NCBI GenBank assembly: GCA_017882045.1
Contig: JADGQF010000016.1
Span: 1-32,090 of the forward strand
Length of the DNA: 32,090 nt
Source: Anaerolineales bacterium
GTDB taxonomy: Bacteria; Chloroflexota; Anaerolineae; CG2-30-64-16
Reading direction: 5' to 3'
In this document: one piece after another, positions 17,139 to 28,887 of the stretch
Layout: each line of letters starts with the position of its first letter
How positions within the stretch are numbered: the stretch's first letter is position 1
Translations under genes and position numbers: made by a program
Notes under the pieces: model-generated
The model's input: only the letters and a program-made list of their open reading frames with translations
What the model was told of the DNA's origin: nothing
The model's database searches: none

Positions 17139-17174
17139 AAGAACCAGCTGACAGCTTGACGACAGAAACGAGGG

Positions 17175-19793
<2,619 letters not shown>

Positions 19794-19898
19794 TCCCAGG
19801 CTGCGGGCCGGCTCAGACTGTCTTAGCCACGCTTAGCGGCCGCCCGTCTTATCCCTGGCGCTGAACTGACGGATATCATGTTTGCTCATGGTTGTTCC

Positions 19899-19907
19899 TG
19901 GTACAAT
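19899..19907 (+). promoter_or_regulatory. Putative extended -10 (TGGTACAAT) upstream of the AOR gene
   Basis: TGGTACAAT 19899-19907; SD AGGAGG at 19929-19934, 5 nt before the ATG at 19940. Confidence 0.4.
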
Positions 19908-19939
19908 AAGGCCAGCCATCGGTATCCCAGGAGGTGCCA

Positions 19940-22105
19940 ATGTTGACGCGCGATTCCGTCCAGGAAATGAAGCTTGCCCATCGTGTGCTGGCCGAGTTCG
20001 GCTACATCGTGCCGAAAGTGCAGCGCGGCTACGCCGGGCAGACGCTGTACGTAAACCTTTCCACGCGGCACATCGAAGCGCGCCCGGTGACCGACGAGAT
20101 GAAACGCATCTTCATCGGTGGCAAAGGGTTCGGGCTGTGGCGCCTGTGGCACGCGGTGTCCGGCAAAACGAAGTGGGATGACCCGGAGAACGAGATTGTC
20201 CTCGCGTCTGGCCCCATCGGTGGCACCACCATGTACCCCGGTACCGGCAAATCCCTGGTGGTAACGATCTCCCCCCTCACGCACATCGTCGTCGACAGCA
20301 ACGTCGGCGGCTACTTCGGCCCACTGCTCAAGTTCGCCGGCTGGGATGCGTTGGAAGTGCAGGGCAAGGCCGAACGCGACGTGGTCATCGTCATCGATGG
20401 CGACAGCGGGCGGGTGACCGTCGAAGAGGCGCCCGCGGAACCGGTCGACACACATCCGCTGGTCGAAGTGTTGACCGAGATGTACGCGAAAGACGAGGCG
20501 GACCGGCGTAACGTGTCCGTTGTCTCGACGGGGCAGGGCGCGGCGCATACCCGCATCGGCTGCCTCAACGTGAGCTGGTACGACCAGCGGCGCGGGACGG
20601 CGCGCGTCAAACAGGCGGGACGCGGCGGGATCGGCACTGTCCTGCGCGACAAGCGCGTCAAAGGCATCGTCGTGCGCTGGACCGGCGTCAAGGCCGACAG
20701 CAACGACCCGGCCGAACTGACACGCATTCGCAAGGTAGGCCAGCGCATCAACAAGGAAATCATCGACCTGGATGACAGCCAGAACAAGATGCGCCGGGTC
20801 GGCACCGCGCACCTGGTCGAGATCATGAACGACTACGATCTGCTGCCTGTGCACAACTACCGCTTCGGCTCCCACCCGGATGCGCACCGCATCGACTCCA
20901 CGGTCTGGGACAAGATGTTCACGCAGGGGATTCCCGATGGTTGCTTCTACGGCTGCACCATGGCTTGCTCGAAGGGCGTGGATCACTACCAGGTCAAGAC
21001 GGGCCCTTATGCGGGCGAGTGCGTGACTGTGGATGGGCCTGAGTACGAAACGGTGGCGGGGGTCGGTTCCAACCTGGGTATCTTCGATCCCGAGCCGATC
21101 CTGGAGCTCAACTTCTACTGTGACACCTACGGTATCGACAGCATCTCCTATGGCACCCTGACTGCTTTCATCATGGAATGCTTTGAGGCCGGCCTGCTGG
21201 ACCTGGACAAGACCGGCGGCCTGGACCTGCGTTTCGGCAACAGCCAGGCGGCGATCGAGCTCTTGCACCAGATGGCCGAGGGCCGGGGGTTCGGGCAGAT
21301 CGCCGGCATGGGCGTGCGCGCCATGAAGGACTATTTCGTCGAGCACTTCGGGGCCGACCGTGCGTTCGTCGAATCGATCGGCATGGAAAACAAGGGCATG
21401 GAATATTCCGAGTACGTGACCAAGGAGAGCCTGGCGCAGCAGGGCGGCTATGGCATGACCAACAAGGGGGCTCAGCACGACGAGGCCTGGCTGATATTCA
21501 TGGATATGGTCAACAACCAGATCCCAACCTTCGAGGACAAGGCCGAGGCGTTGCACTACTTCCCCATGTGGCGCACCTGGTTCGGCCTCAATGGCCTGTG
21601 CAAGCTGCCCTGGAATGACATCGAGCCCGCCGACAACGCTCTGACCGACGAGCCGGCCAAGGTGCCCGAGCACGTCCACAACTACGTCGAGTTGTTCTCG
21701 GCTATCACGGGCTGGGAAGTAACGAAGGAAGACCTCATCACCATGTCCGAGCGGGTCTACAACTTCCAGCGCGTCTTCAATCTGAAACTAGGCTTCGGGA
21801 CGCGCGAGTCCGACCGCATTCCCTACCGCTCTCAGGGGCCGGTGACGGTTGAGGAATACGAGAGCCGGCAAGAGCGCTACGACAAGCAGTTACGGGAGAA
21901 GCTGGGGTTGGACCCAGTCGGGCTGAGCACAGCGGAAAAGGCAGCCGCGCTGCGTCGCTATCGCGAGGACCAGTACCAGAAGCTGTGCGACGCCGTCTAC
22001 AAGCGCCGTGGTTGGAACAGCAACGGCATCCCGACCGTCGAGAAACTGCGTGAACTGGGGATCGACTTCCCGGATGTGGTCGCGTTGGTCACGGCCCATT
22101 CCTGA
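19940..22105 (+). CDS. Aldehyde:ferredoxin oxidoreductase (AOR) family tungsten/molybdenum enzyme
   Basis: LYVNLSTRHIEARPVTDEMKRIFIGGKGFGLWRLW..., LASGPIGGTTMYPGTGKSLVVTISPLTHIVVDSNVGGYFGPLLKFAGWDALEVQGKAE, GCFYGCTMACSKG cluster ligands, LNGLCKLPWND distal Cys. Confidence 0.93.
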   Translation: MLTRDSVQEMKLAHRVLAEFGYIVPKVQRGYAGQTLYVNLSTRHIEARPVTDEMKRIFIGGKGFGLWRLWHAVSGKTKWDDPENEIVLASGPIGGTTMYPGTGKSLVVTISPLTHIVVDSNVGGYFGPLLKFAGWDALEVQGKAERDVVIVIDGDSGRVTVEEAPAEPVDTHPLVEVLTEMYAKDEADRRNVSVVSTGQGAAHTRIGCLNVSWYDQRRGTARVKQAGRGGIGTVLRDKRVKGIVVRWTGVKADSNDPAELTRIRKVGQRINKEIIDLDDSQNKMRRVGTAHLVEIMNDYDLLPVHNYRFGSHPDAHRIDSTVWDKMFTQGIPDGCFYGCTMACSKGVDHYQVKTGPYAGECVTVDGPEYETVAGVGSNLGIFDPEPILELNFYCDTYGIDSISYGTLTAFIMECFEAGLLDLDKTGGLDLRFGNSQAAIELLHQMAEGRGFGQIAGMGVRAMKDYFVEHFGADRAFVESIGMENKGMEYSEYVTKESLAQQGGYGMTNKGAQHDEAWLIFMDMVNNQIPTFEDKAEALHYFPMWRTWFGLNGLCKLPWNDIEPADNALTDEPAKVPEHVHNYVELFSAITGWEVTKEDLITMSERVYNFQRVFNLKLGFGTRESDRIPYRSQGPVTVEEYESRQERYDKQLREKLGLDPVGLSTAEKAAALRRYREDQYQKLCDAVYKRRGWNSNGIPTVEKLRELGIDFPDVVALVTAHS

Positions 22106-22127
22106 GGCGACGGAAAGTGGGAGATAC

Positions 22128-22168
22128 GGAGACTGGGAGAGCGCGCTTCGCGCATTCTCCCAGTCTCC
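22128..22168. repeat. Long perfect hairpin between the AOR and ThiS-like genes
   Basis: GGAGACTGGGAGA (22128-22140) / TCTCCCAGTCTCC (22156-22168), with inner stem GCGCG-ctt-CGCGC. Confidence 0.9.
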
Positions 22169-22182
22169 CAATTACGCCTGAG

Positions 22183-22383
22183 ATGATACGCGTCAACAAC
22201 CAGTACGATGTCGAATGGCAGGCCGGCATGACCGTCCAGGATCTGCTGGATGGGCTGAAATTCAGCTTCCGCATGATCGTGGTCAAGATTGACGGCCAGG
22301 TCGTGCTGCGTCCCGATTTCGCCACTACCCCGGTCCCGGAAGGCGCTGAGGTGCAGGCGATCCACCTGATCGGCGGCGGCTAG
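22183..22383 (+). CDS. ThiS/MoaD-like sulfur carrier protein
   Basis: MIRVNNQYDVEWQAGMTVQDLLDGLKFSFRMIVVKIDGQVVLRPDFATTPVPEGAEVQAIHLIGGG*: beta-grasp pattern with C-terminal GG; directly downstream of AOR. Confidence 0.85.
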   Translation: MIRVNNQYDVEWQAGMTVQDLLDGLKFSFRMIVVKIDGQVVLRPDFATTPVPEGAEVQAIHLIGGG

Positions 22384-22962
22384 CGGAGGACACGGCGCCG
22401 ACAGCAAGGCGGCCAGCCACTGGAAAACGCCCAGCAATTGCGCAGCGGACGCCAGCACGACGGCGATAACGAAGCGCTGCACCCACACTGCGCCCTTGTC
22501 GGCCGCAAAACGCGTGCCTACCCAGGCGCCGATCATGTTCCCCACACCCATCAGCAGACCGATCGGCCAGTCCACCTTCGAGTGCGCCCAGAAGATGATC
22601 GGGGCGGCGGCCGTGAGCACAAGGACGATCGCCACCTTGACCGCATTGCCGCGCACGACGTCATAGCCCGCACCCAGCACCAGCCCCGCCAGCAGGAAAA
22701 TGCCCACCCCCGCCTGCAGGAACCCGCCGTAGACACCAATTGCGAAGAAGATCAGATAGCGGCCCACCGTCATACCCTTCGCCACTGCCTGCCCCTTGCC
22801 CACCAACCAGCGCTTGGAATCCACGAAACCATTCGGCGGGACTCCTTTGCGGGGGATTCTGCGCATTGTAGCACCACCAGTCGGGCAAACAAACCCACCA
22901 ACCGGCCGCACAATAGAGCCGGCGGCCCTTCGCCGCCATTTATCAGTCCATCTTGACCTTAA

Positions 22963-22991
22963 TTGACAGCCCGCTCCGCTGAGCCTATAAT
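22963..22991 (+). promoter_or_regulatory. Perfect consensus sigma70-type promoter TTGACA-N17-TATAAT upstream of the radical SAM gene
   Basis: TTGACA 22963-22968, 17-nt spacer, TATAAT 22986-22991; ATG at 22998. Confidence 0.8.
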
Positions 22992-22997
22992 GCCGCC

Positions 22998-24086
22998 ATG
23001 AAAATGCTGGCCCTCGCTCCTAAGCTCCCCCTTTATTGGTCCTTCCGGCGCTTTGGCCGACCCAAAATGTATCCCTTCTCCGTCGTCGTCAGCGTAAGCT
23101 TCCGCTGCAACTCGCGCTGCAAGACCTGCGACGTCTGGCGCAAGCCCAACGACGACATGTCCGTGGAAGAATGGGATCGCGTCTTCGCCAACCTGGGGCG
23201 CACGCCTTTCTATATCACCTTCACGGGTGGAGAGCCTTTCCTGCGCCGCGACCTTGACGAAATGGTGATCAGCGCCTACCGGCACTGCCGTCCGGCCGTC
23301 ATCACCATTCCCACTAACGGCCTGTTGAGCGACCGTGTCATCGAACGCGTCGATCGGATCTGCCGTGAGTGTCCGGAGAGCGAGATCGGCATCAATTTGA
23401 GCCTGGATGGCATCGGCGAGGAGCACGACGCCATCCGCGGCGTGCCCGGCAATTGGGCCAAATCGATGGCCACCTGGAGCCGGCTGAAAGATCTGCAGAA
23501 ACAACGGCCCAACCTGGTCCTCAGCATCCATACCGTCATCAGCCGTTTCAATCAAGAACGCTTCCGCGAGATCTATGCGGGACTGCAGGACCTGGCGCCC
23601 GATAGCTACATTACCGAGGTGGCCGAGGAACGTGTGGAGCTGGATACGGTCGGCTGGGGCATCACCCCTGACCCAGATACCTACGCTCCGATCGCGGACT
23701 TCTTGAGCCGGCAAGCGCGCACGCAGCACACTCGTGGCCTGGCGCGTGTCACGCAGGCCTTCCGCGCCCGCTATTATCAGCTCGCCTTGCGCGTGGTCTA
23801 TGAGCGGCGGCAGGTTATCCCCTGCTATGCCGGTTGGGCCAGCGCACACATTGCGCCCAACGGCGATATCTGGAGCTGCTGCATCCGTGCGGAGCCGGCA
23901 GGCAGCCTGCGCAAGACAAACTATGACCTGGCGCCGATCTGGTTCGGCGAGGGCATGGGCCGCTTACGTAAGTCCATCTACGGCGGCGAGTGCGCTTGTC
24001 CGATGGCCAACGCCAGTTACGCCAATATGCTGTTGCATCCGCCAACGGTAGCGGGCGTCGCCCTGGAGGTGCTGGTCGGCAAATGA
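22998..24086 (+). CDS. Radical SAM protein with SPASM/Twitch-like C-terminal Cys motifs
   Basis: [15 protein letters not shown] (CxxxCxxC), [10 protein letters not shown]-terminal [32 protein letters not shown]...[20 protein letters not shown]. Confidence 0.92.
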   Translation: MKMLALAPKLPLYWSFRRFGRPKMYPFSVVVSVSFRCNSRCKTCDVWRKPNDDMSVEEWDRVFANLGRTPFYITFTGGEPFLRRDLDEMVISAYRHCRPAVITIPTNGLLSDRVIERVDRICRECPESEIGINLSLDGIGEEHDAIRGVPGNWAKSMATWSRLKDLQKQRPNLVLSIHTVISRFNQERFREIYAGLQDLAPDSYITEVAEERVELDTVGWGITPDPDTYAPIADFLSRQARTQHTRGLARVTQAFRARYYQLALRVVYERRQVIPCYAGWASAHIAPNGDIWSCCIRAEPAGSLRKTNYDLAPIWFGEGMGRLRKSIYGGECACPMANASYANMLLHPPTVAGVALEVLVGK

Positions 24087-24113
24087 GCGGGCGAGGGCTA
24101 AGTTCGCGTCCAT

Positions 24114-24142
24114 TTGACAAAGCGTGTTCCGGAAGATATGCT
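24114..24142 (+). promoter_or_regulatory. Putative promoter TTGACA-N17-TATGCT upstream of the DUF3090 gene
   Basis: TTGACA 24114-24119, 17-nt spacer, TATGCT 24137-24142; ATG at 24184. Confidence 0.6.
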
Positions 24143-24183
24143 AGACGTACCATTGGTTTCTGATGACTGAACGGAGCAATGCC

Positions 24184-24693
24184 ATGGCGAACCCGATCTA
24201 TGAATTTGACCCGGTAACTCACATCACCGCCGATGCTCTCGGCCGCCCGGGACACCGCTCGTTCTACATCCAGGCGGTGCGTGGACTGGATCGCATCACT
24301 TTGCTCTGCGAGAAAGAACAAGTGCAGGCCATGACCGAAGCAATCGATGAGATGTTGGATAACCTGGAGAAACAGTACAGCCTGATGCGCGACAAGGACC
24401 TGGCGGTTGAGGAAGCGTCGATGCTTATCCAGGAGCCCGTCGAGCCGCTGTTCCGGGTCGGTTCGATGGGGCTGGGTTATGACGAGAACCGCGACCGTAT
24501 CCTCCTCGTGGTCCAGGAACTGCTGGCCGAGGACGAGAACCGGGACCCGTTGGAGGTACGTCTGTTTGCCTCTCGCGCGCAGATGCAGGTCCTGGGCGCC
24601 CATGCCAAGGAAATCATCCCGCGCGGTCGCAGTCCGGAGCAGCGCACTTTGCAGATCGAAGCCTACGTGCGACGGAACGGTCACGGCGAATAA
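24184..24693 (+). CDS. DUF3090-like protein
   Basis: MANPIYEFDPVTHITADALGRPGHRSFYIQAVRGLDRITLLCEKEQVQAMTEAIDEMLDNL...VGSMGLGYDENRDRILLVVQEL...VRLFASRAQMQVLGAHAKEIIPRGR. Confidence 0.75.
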   Translation: MANPIYEFDPVTHITADALGRPGHRSFYIQAVRGLDRITLLCEKEQVQAMTEAIDEMLDNLEKQYSLMRDKDLAVEEASMLIQEPVEPLFRVGSMGLGYDENRDRILLVVQELLAEDENRDPLEVRLFASRAQMQVLGAHAKEIIPRGRSPEQRTLQIEAYVRRNGHGE

Positions 24694-24732
24694 CGCCTAC
24701 GGCCGCAAAGGCTTGCCAAACTACGTTGAATC

Positions 24733-24768
24733 AAACAGCCCCGCCGGGTCCGGCGGGGCTGTTTTGAA
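24733..24768 (+). terminator. Rho-independent terminator-like hairpin between the DUF3090 and YyaL-like genes
   Basis: AAACAGCCCCGCC (24733-24745) gggtcc GGCGGGGCTGTTT (24752-24764), with a short T run. Confidence 0.8.
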
Positions 24769-24779
24769 AGGAAAGGTTT

Positions 24780-26879
24780 ATGACTACGTCCACGAGCGCA
24801 GGGCAACCGAATCGCCTGATCCACGAGACCAGCCCTTACCTGCTACAGCATGCCCATAACCCGGTTGATTGGTATGCCTGGGGGCCGGAAGCGCTGACGC
24901 GTGCGCGTGCCGAGGACAAACCAATTCTGCTCAGCATCGGCTATTCGGCCTGCCATTGGTGCCACGTTATGGCCCACGAGTCCTTCGAAGACCCTGCCAT
25001 CGCAGCCCTCATGAACAGCCTGTTTGTCAACATCAAGGTCGACCGCGAGGAGCGTCCTGACCTGGACGCGATCTACATGGAAGCGGTCCAGGCCATGACG
25101 GGCCAGGGCGGCTGGCCCATGACAGTCTTCCTGACCCCCGAAGGCCGGCCTTTCTATGGCGGCACCTATTTCCCACCCACGCCACGCTACGGTATGCCCA
25201 GTTTCCGGCAGGTCCTGCAAGCGGTTGCCGATGCCTGGCGCGATCGCCGCCAGGACCTGGAAGCCGCCGGCGAGCGCATCGCCGGCGGCTTGAAGCGCAG
25301 CGCAACCATCGGCCCGTCCGACGCGCCGCTGACCGCCGCGCTCCTCGACCGGGCCGCACGCAACCTGCTCCAGGCGCTCGATCGCCGCGAAGGCGGCCTG
25401 GGCGGCGCGCCCAAATTCCCTCAACCCATGACCCTCGACTTTATGCTTCAACTCTACGTGCATACCGGCGAGCAGGAGCTGCTGGAGGCGGTCAATCTGA
25501 CCTTGACCAAGATGGCCGGCGGGGGCATCTACGATCAGCTTGGCGGCGGCTTCCACCGCTACAGCACGGACGCCCGCTGGCTGGTGCCGCATTTCGAGAA
25601 GATGCTGTATGACAACGCTCAACTGGCGCGCACTTACCTGCATGCCTGGCAAATCAGCGGGAACGCCGAGTACAGGCGGGTAGTGGAAGAGACGTTGGAC
25701 TATGTGTTGCGCGAGATGACCTCGCTCGAAGGGGGGTTCTACAGCACTGAGGACGCCGACAGCGAAGGGCAGGAGGGCCGGTTCTACCTGTGGACGCCGG
25801 ATGAGATCGCAAGTTTGCTGGGCGAAGAGGACGCGCGGCTGTTTTGCGCCTATTACGACGTGACCTCGGCCGGCAACTTCCACGAGGGCGGGAGCGGGCG
25901 CAATATTCTACATGTCACCCATGACGTGCCCGCGACTGCTGAAGCGCTGAACGTGACCGGCGAGCGGCTGTCACAGGCCCTTCGGCGCGGGAGAGACGTG
26001 CTCTTCGCGGCCCGGCAGAAGCGGGTCCGGCCCGGCCAGGACCAGAAAATCCTCGCCGAGTGGAACGGCCTCATGCTGCACGCCTTCGCCGAGGCCGGCG
26101 CGGCGCTGGGACGGACCGACTATCTTGCCGCGGCAACTCGGGCCGGGCAATTCCTGCTCGCGCAGATGGCCTTTCTCACCGCCGATGGGAGCCTGCGCCT
26201 CTACCGAAGCTACAAGGGCGGCGAGGCACGCCTGCCGGCCTACCTCGAGGATTACGCCTCGGTTGCGCTGGCTATGCTCGCGCTGTATGAGGCGGTCCTC
26301 GACCCACATTGGCTGCAAGCCGCGGTCAGCCTGACGCAGGTGATCCTGGCGCTCTTCGCCGATCCCGCGGCGGGGGGCTTCTTCCAGATAGGGAACGAAC
26401 ACGAGGAGCTGATCGCGCGCCGCAAGGATTTCATCGATAGTGCCGTGCCTTCCGGCAACTCCCTGGCGGTAGAGATGTTCCTGCGCCTGGGCAAGCTCCT
26501 GGAGCGCACAGATTATACCGCTCACGGCTCCGCCGTTCTGCAGATGCTGGCGGGCGCGATGGCAGATCAGCCTGCGGCCTTCGGCCGGCTGCTGTGTGCC
26601 CTGGACTTTCACCTCAATCCCGGTTATGAGATCGCGATTGCCGGGGACGTGGAGCAGGAAGACAGCCGCGCCCTGCTGACCCAAGTCTGGCGCCGCTACC
26701 TGCCGAACAGCGTCCTGGCGCTACACATGCCCGGCGATGAGCGCGCCGCAAGCCTGGTGCCTTTCCTGGCCGGCCGCGAACCGATCAAGGGCCGCGCTGC
26801 GGCTTACGTGTGCCGGAACTACGTGTGTAACTTGCCCGTCACCGATCCGGCCGCCTTGGCCGCTCAGCTGGAGCGATAG
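24780..26879 (+). CDS. Thioredoxin-domain protein, YyaL/DUF255 (SPATA20-like) family
   Basis: [69 protein letters not shown] with CHWC motif; (alpha/alpha)-barrel region downstream; 699 aa. Confidence 0.95.
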   Translation: MTTSTSAGQPNRLIHETSPYLLQHAHNPVDWYAWGPEALTRARAEDKPILLSIGYSACHWCHVMAHESFEDPAIAALMNSLFVNIKVDREERPDLDAIYMEAVQAMTGQGGWPMTVFLTPEGRPFYGGTYFPPTPRYGMPSFRQVLQAVADAWRDRRQDLEAAGERIAGGLKRSATIGPSDAPLTAALLDRAARNLLQALDRREGGLGGAPKFPQPMTLDFMLQLYVHTGEQELLEAVNLTLTKMAGGGIYDQLGGGFHRYSTDARWLVPHFEKMLYDNAQLARTYLHAWQISGNAEYRRVVEETLDYVLREMTSLEGGFYSTEDADSEGQEGRFYLWTPDEIASLLGEEDARLFCAYYDVTSAGNFHEGGSGRNILHVTHDVPATAEALNVTGERLSQALRRGRDVLFAARQKRVRPGQDQKILAEWNGLMLHAFAEAGAALGRTDYLAAATRAGQFLLAQMAFLTADGSLRLYRSYKGGEARLPAYLEDYASVALAMLALYEAVLDPHWLQAAVSLTQVILALFADPAAGGFFQIGNEHEELIARRKDFIDSAVPSGNSLAVEMFLRLGKLLERTDYTAHGSAVLQMLAGAMADQPAAFGRLLCALDFHLNPGYEIAIAGDVEQEDSRALLTQVWRRYLPNSVLALHMPGDERAASLVPFLAGREPIKGRAAAYVCRNYVCNLPVTDPAALAAQLER

Positions 26880-26921
26880 GTGCTGCCAGTTTGAAGCTGC
26901 CCGGCGGGAACTGATACCCCG

Positions 26922-27770
26922 TCAGGGCTCGATCAATGCCCGCAGCACGCGCAGGTTCTCTACGTCTTCGTGCATGTCTTCGCTCTTGGGGGTCTCGAGG
27001 ATCTTCGGCACTCCGGCGAAGCGGGGATCGTTGAGAACAAAGCCGAAAGGCGCCAATCCCAACTCTCCCGTGCCGATATGGTCGTGGCGGTCAACGTGGG
27101 AGCCGAGGCCCTTCTTGCTGTCGTTGAAGTGGAAACAGCGCAAGCGCGCCAGGCCCAACAGACGGTCGAACTTGTCCATTGTCTCGGTGTACGTCTGAGG
27201 GGTGCGAATATCGTAGCCGGCAGCCAAAGCGTGGCAAGTATCGAAGCAGAAGGCCACGCGCTCCGGCTCCTTGACGCCCTCTAGAATGGCCAGCAAGTGC
27301 TCGAACGTGAAGCCCAGCGCCGAACCCTGGCCGGCAGTGTTCTCGACCAAGGTCAAGGTCTTATAGCCGGCTGTGCTCGCATGGCAGGCATCCAGCCCGG
27401 CCACGATGCGCGCCAGGCCCGCCTCCTCCCCGGCGCCCATGTGCGCTCCCGGGTGGAAGACCACACCCAGCAGCGCCAACTGCTCGGCGCGCGCCAGCTC
27501 GTCGGCCAGGGCGGCCACTGACTTGCGCCACAGTTCGTCGTCTCCGGTGCCGAGGTTGATCAGATAGGCCGCGTGTGCCACGACCGGGGCGATCCCGGTC
27601 TCTTTCTGCGCCTTGAACCAGCGCTCGATCTCTTCGGGCGCCGCCGGCTTTTGCTGCCAACGGTTCTGATTCTTGGTAAAAATCTGCATTGTGTTGATGC
27701 CGATGGATTGCGCGCGCTCAAATGCGCTGCTCAAGCCACCCGCCACCGACATATGTGCGCCAAGCAACAT
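26922..27770 (-). CDS. nfo: Deoxyribonuclease IV (AP endonuclease IV)
   Basis: MLLGAHMSVAGGLSSAFERAQSIGINTMQIFTKNQNRWQ...LTLVENTAGQGSALGFTFEHL...VAFCFDTCHALAAGYDIRT...CFHFNDSKKGLGSHVDRHDHIGTGELG. Confidence 0.97.
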   Translation of the reverse strand: MLLGAHMSVAGGLSSAFERAQSIGINTMQIFTKNQNRWQQKPAAPEEIERWFKAQKETGIAPVVAHAAYLINLGTGDDELWRKSVAALADELARAEQLALLGVVFHPGAHMGAGEEAGLARIVAGLDACHASTAGYKTLTLVENTAGQGSALGFTFEHLLAILEGVKEPERVAFCFDTCHALAAGYDIRTPQTYTETMDKFDRLLGLARLRCFHFNDSKKGLGSHVDRHDHIGTGELGLAPFGFVLNDPRFAGVPKILETPKSEDMHEDVENLRVLRALIEP

Positions 27771-27790
27771 GGCTGAGTTCCTCTCAGGCA

Positions 27791-28348
27791 TCATTCGCCG
27801 GCCGCCAACGTGTAGTGTTCCACGCCTTCAGCCTTGTCCTCTATACGCGCTAACACGAATAGCAACGATGAAAGGCGGTTCAGGTACTTGAGCGCCGTAT
27901 CGTCGCGCAACTCGCCCTTGTGCGTCAGCCAGGCAACCAGGCGCTCCGCGCGCCGCACCACCGTGCGCGCCACATCCAGCGTCGCGCCTCCCAGGCTGTC
28001 TCCAGCGACGATGAAAGCGCGCGGCATTTCGACTTCGGCCCCCAGTTCGTTCGCTGCCTGCTCCAGCCAGCTCAGCCGCTCGACCACCAACCAGGGCGGG
28101 CGGGTGGCTGCTTCGGGCACCATTGCCAGGTCGGCCATCATGTGGTAAAGATCGCGTTGGACCGCCAGTACATGCCGGCGCACCCGTTCATCCTGCGCCT
28201 GGGCGCGCGCCATCCCCAACACGGCCGACGCTTCGTCCACCGTGCCGTAGGCCTGTGGCCGTTCGTCGTACTTGGGCACTCGCTCGCGTCCGAGGATCCC
28301 GGTATAGCCATCGTCTCCGGTCGCCGTATACCATTTGGTAAATGCCAT
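27791..28348 (-). CDS. PduO-type cob(I)yrinic acid a,c-diamide adenosyltransferase
   Basis: KWYTATGDDGYTGILGRERVPKYDERPQAYGTVDEASAVLGMARA...MPRAFIVAGDSLGGATLDVARTVVRRAERLVAWL...KYLNRLSSLLFVLAR. Confidence 0.93.
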   Translation of the reverse strand: MAFTKWYTATGDDGYTGILGRERVPKYDERPQAYGTVDEASAVLGMARAQAQDERVRRHVLAVQRDLYHMMADLAMVPEAATRPPWLVVERLSWLEQAANELGAEVEMPRAFIVAGDSLGGATLDVARTVVRRAERLVAWLTHKGELRDDTALKYLNRLSSLLFVLARIEDKAEGVEHYTLAAGE

Positions 28349-28359
28349 TTCAAGTTACC

Positions 28360-28887
28360 TCAGTGTGCTGCTACCCCGACCCCTAGACTGTAAACCAGCC
28401 TGCCACCCAGCCAACCCTCCAGGAGGATCAGCCCCGCGCCGATTACGAGCAGAGCCATGAACAGAGCGCGCTGGTTGCGCGAGGCGCGCCGGGTACGCAA
28501 TGAGCGTGGGGGACGGATCGCGTGTGACTGCTGAAAAGCAGAGGTCTGCCGCGGGGCGGGTTCGGACGCCTGGTTCCATAACCCACGATTGCGCAGAGGC
28601 AGATACAACGCAAAGCCAAACACCACCAGCAAGCTCACGCCGACCGTGATATGCTGGTTGAGGACGGTCTGCACGGCCGGCGAGTCAGGCGCGCGCGCTC
28701 CGTCGATCAGGCCCGTGAGCGACGCCACCAATACTCCCAGCCAGCCGAGGACCAGGCTGAACCGGCCGTACTCGATCCACCGTTCTCGTTTCAGGAGGAG
28801 TCCGAGAATAATCAAAGCCACGCCGGTCAGAGATAGGGCGATCGGGAAATGTACAAAGCGCGGGTGAAGGGGAAACAAGAAAGTCAT
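28360..28887 (-). CDS. DUF2231-type membrane protein
   Basis: MTFLFPLHPRFVHFPIALSLTGVALIILGLLLKRERW...LTGLIDG...HITVGVSLLVVFGFALYLPL: HPxxVHFPIAL motif and 4 TM segments. Confidence 0.85.
   Translation of the reverse strand: MTFLFPLHPRFVHFPIALSLTGVALIILGLLLKRERWIEYGRFSLVLGWLGVLVASLTGLIDGARAPDSPAVQTVLNQHITVGVSLLVVFGFALYLPLRNRGLWNQASEPAPRQTSAFQQSHAIRPPRSLRTRRASRNQRALFMALLVIGAGLILLEGWLGGRLVYSLGVGVAAH

Larger units (their letters stand above)
21997..22866 (-). pseudogene. Half-size TauE/SafE-type permease (C-terminal half only); the ORF runs on antisense through the ThiS-like gene
   Basis: SKRWLVGKGQAVAKGMTVGRYLIFFAIGVYGGFLQAGVGIFLLAGLVLGAGYDVVRGNAVKVAIVLVLTAAAPIIFWAHSKVDWPIGLLMGVGNMIGAWVGTRFAADKGAVWVQRFVIAVVLASAAQLLGVFQWLAALL matches the second half of TauE proteins. 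No first half upstream. Residues after about 22385 are antisense to the ThiS-like gene and the AOR 3' end. Confidence 0.55.

Noticed and set aside
19886-21679. 597-aa minus-strand ORF antisense to the AOR gene
   Set aside because: High-GC antisense artefact: the plus frame has clear AOR motifs and an SD, while the antisense protein resembles no family I know and is His/Asp/Val-rich as expected from codon-mirroring.
22959-23849. 296-aa minus-strand ORF antisense to the radical SAM gene
   Set aside because: Mirror ORF of a well-supported CDS with a consensus promoter.
24843-25883. 346-aa minus-strand ORF within the YyaL-like gene
   Set aside because: Antisense to a strongly recognisable DUF255 protein; low-complexity artefact composition.
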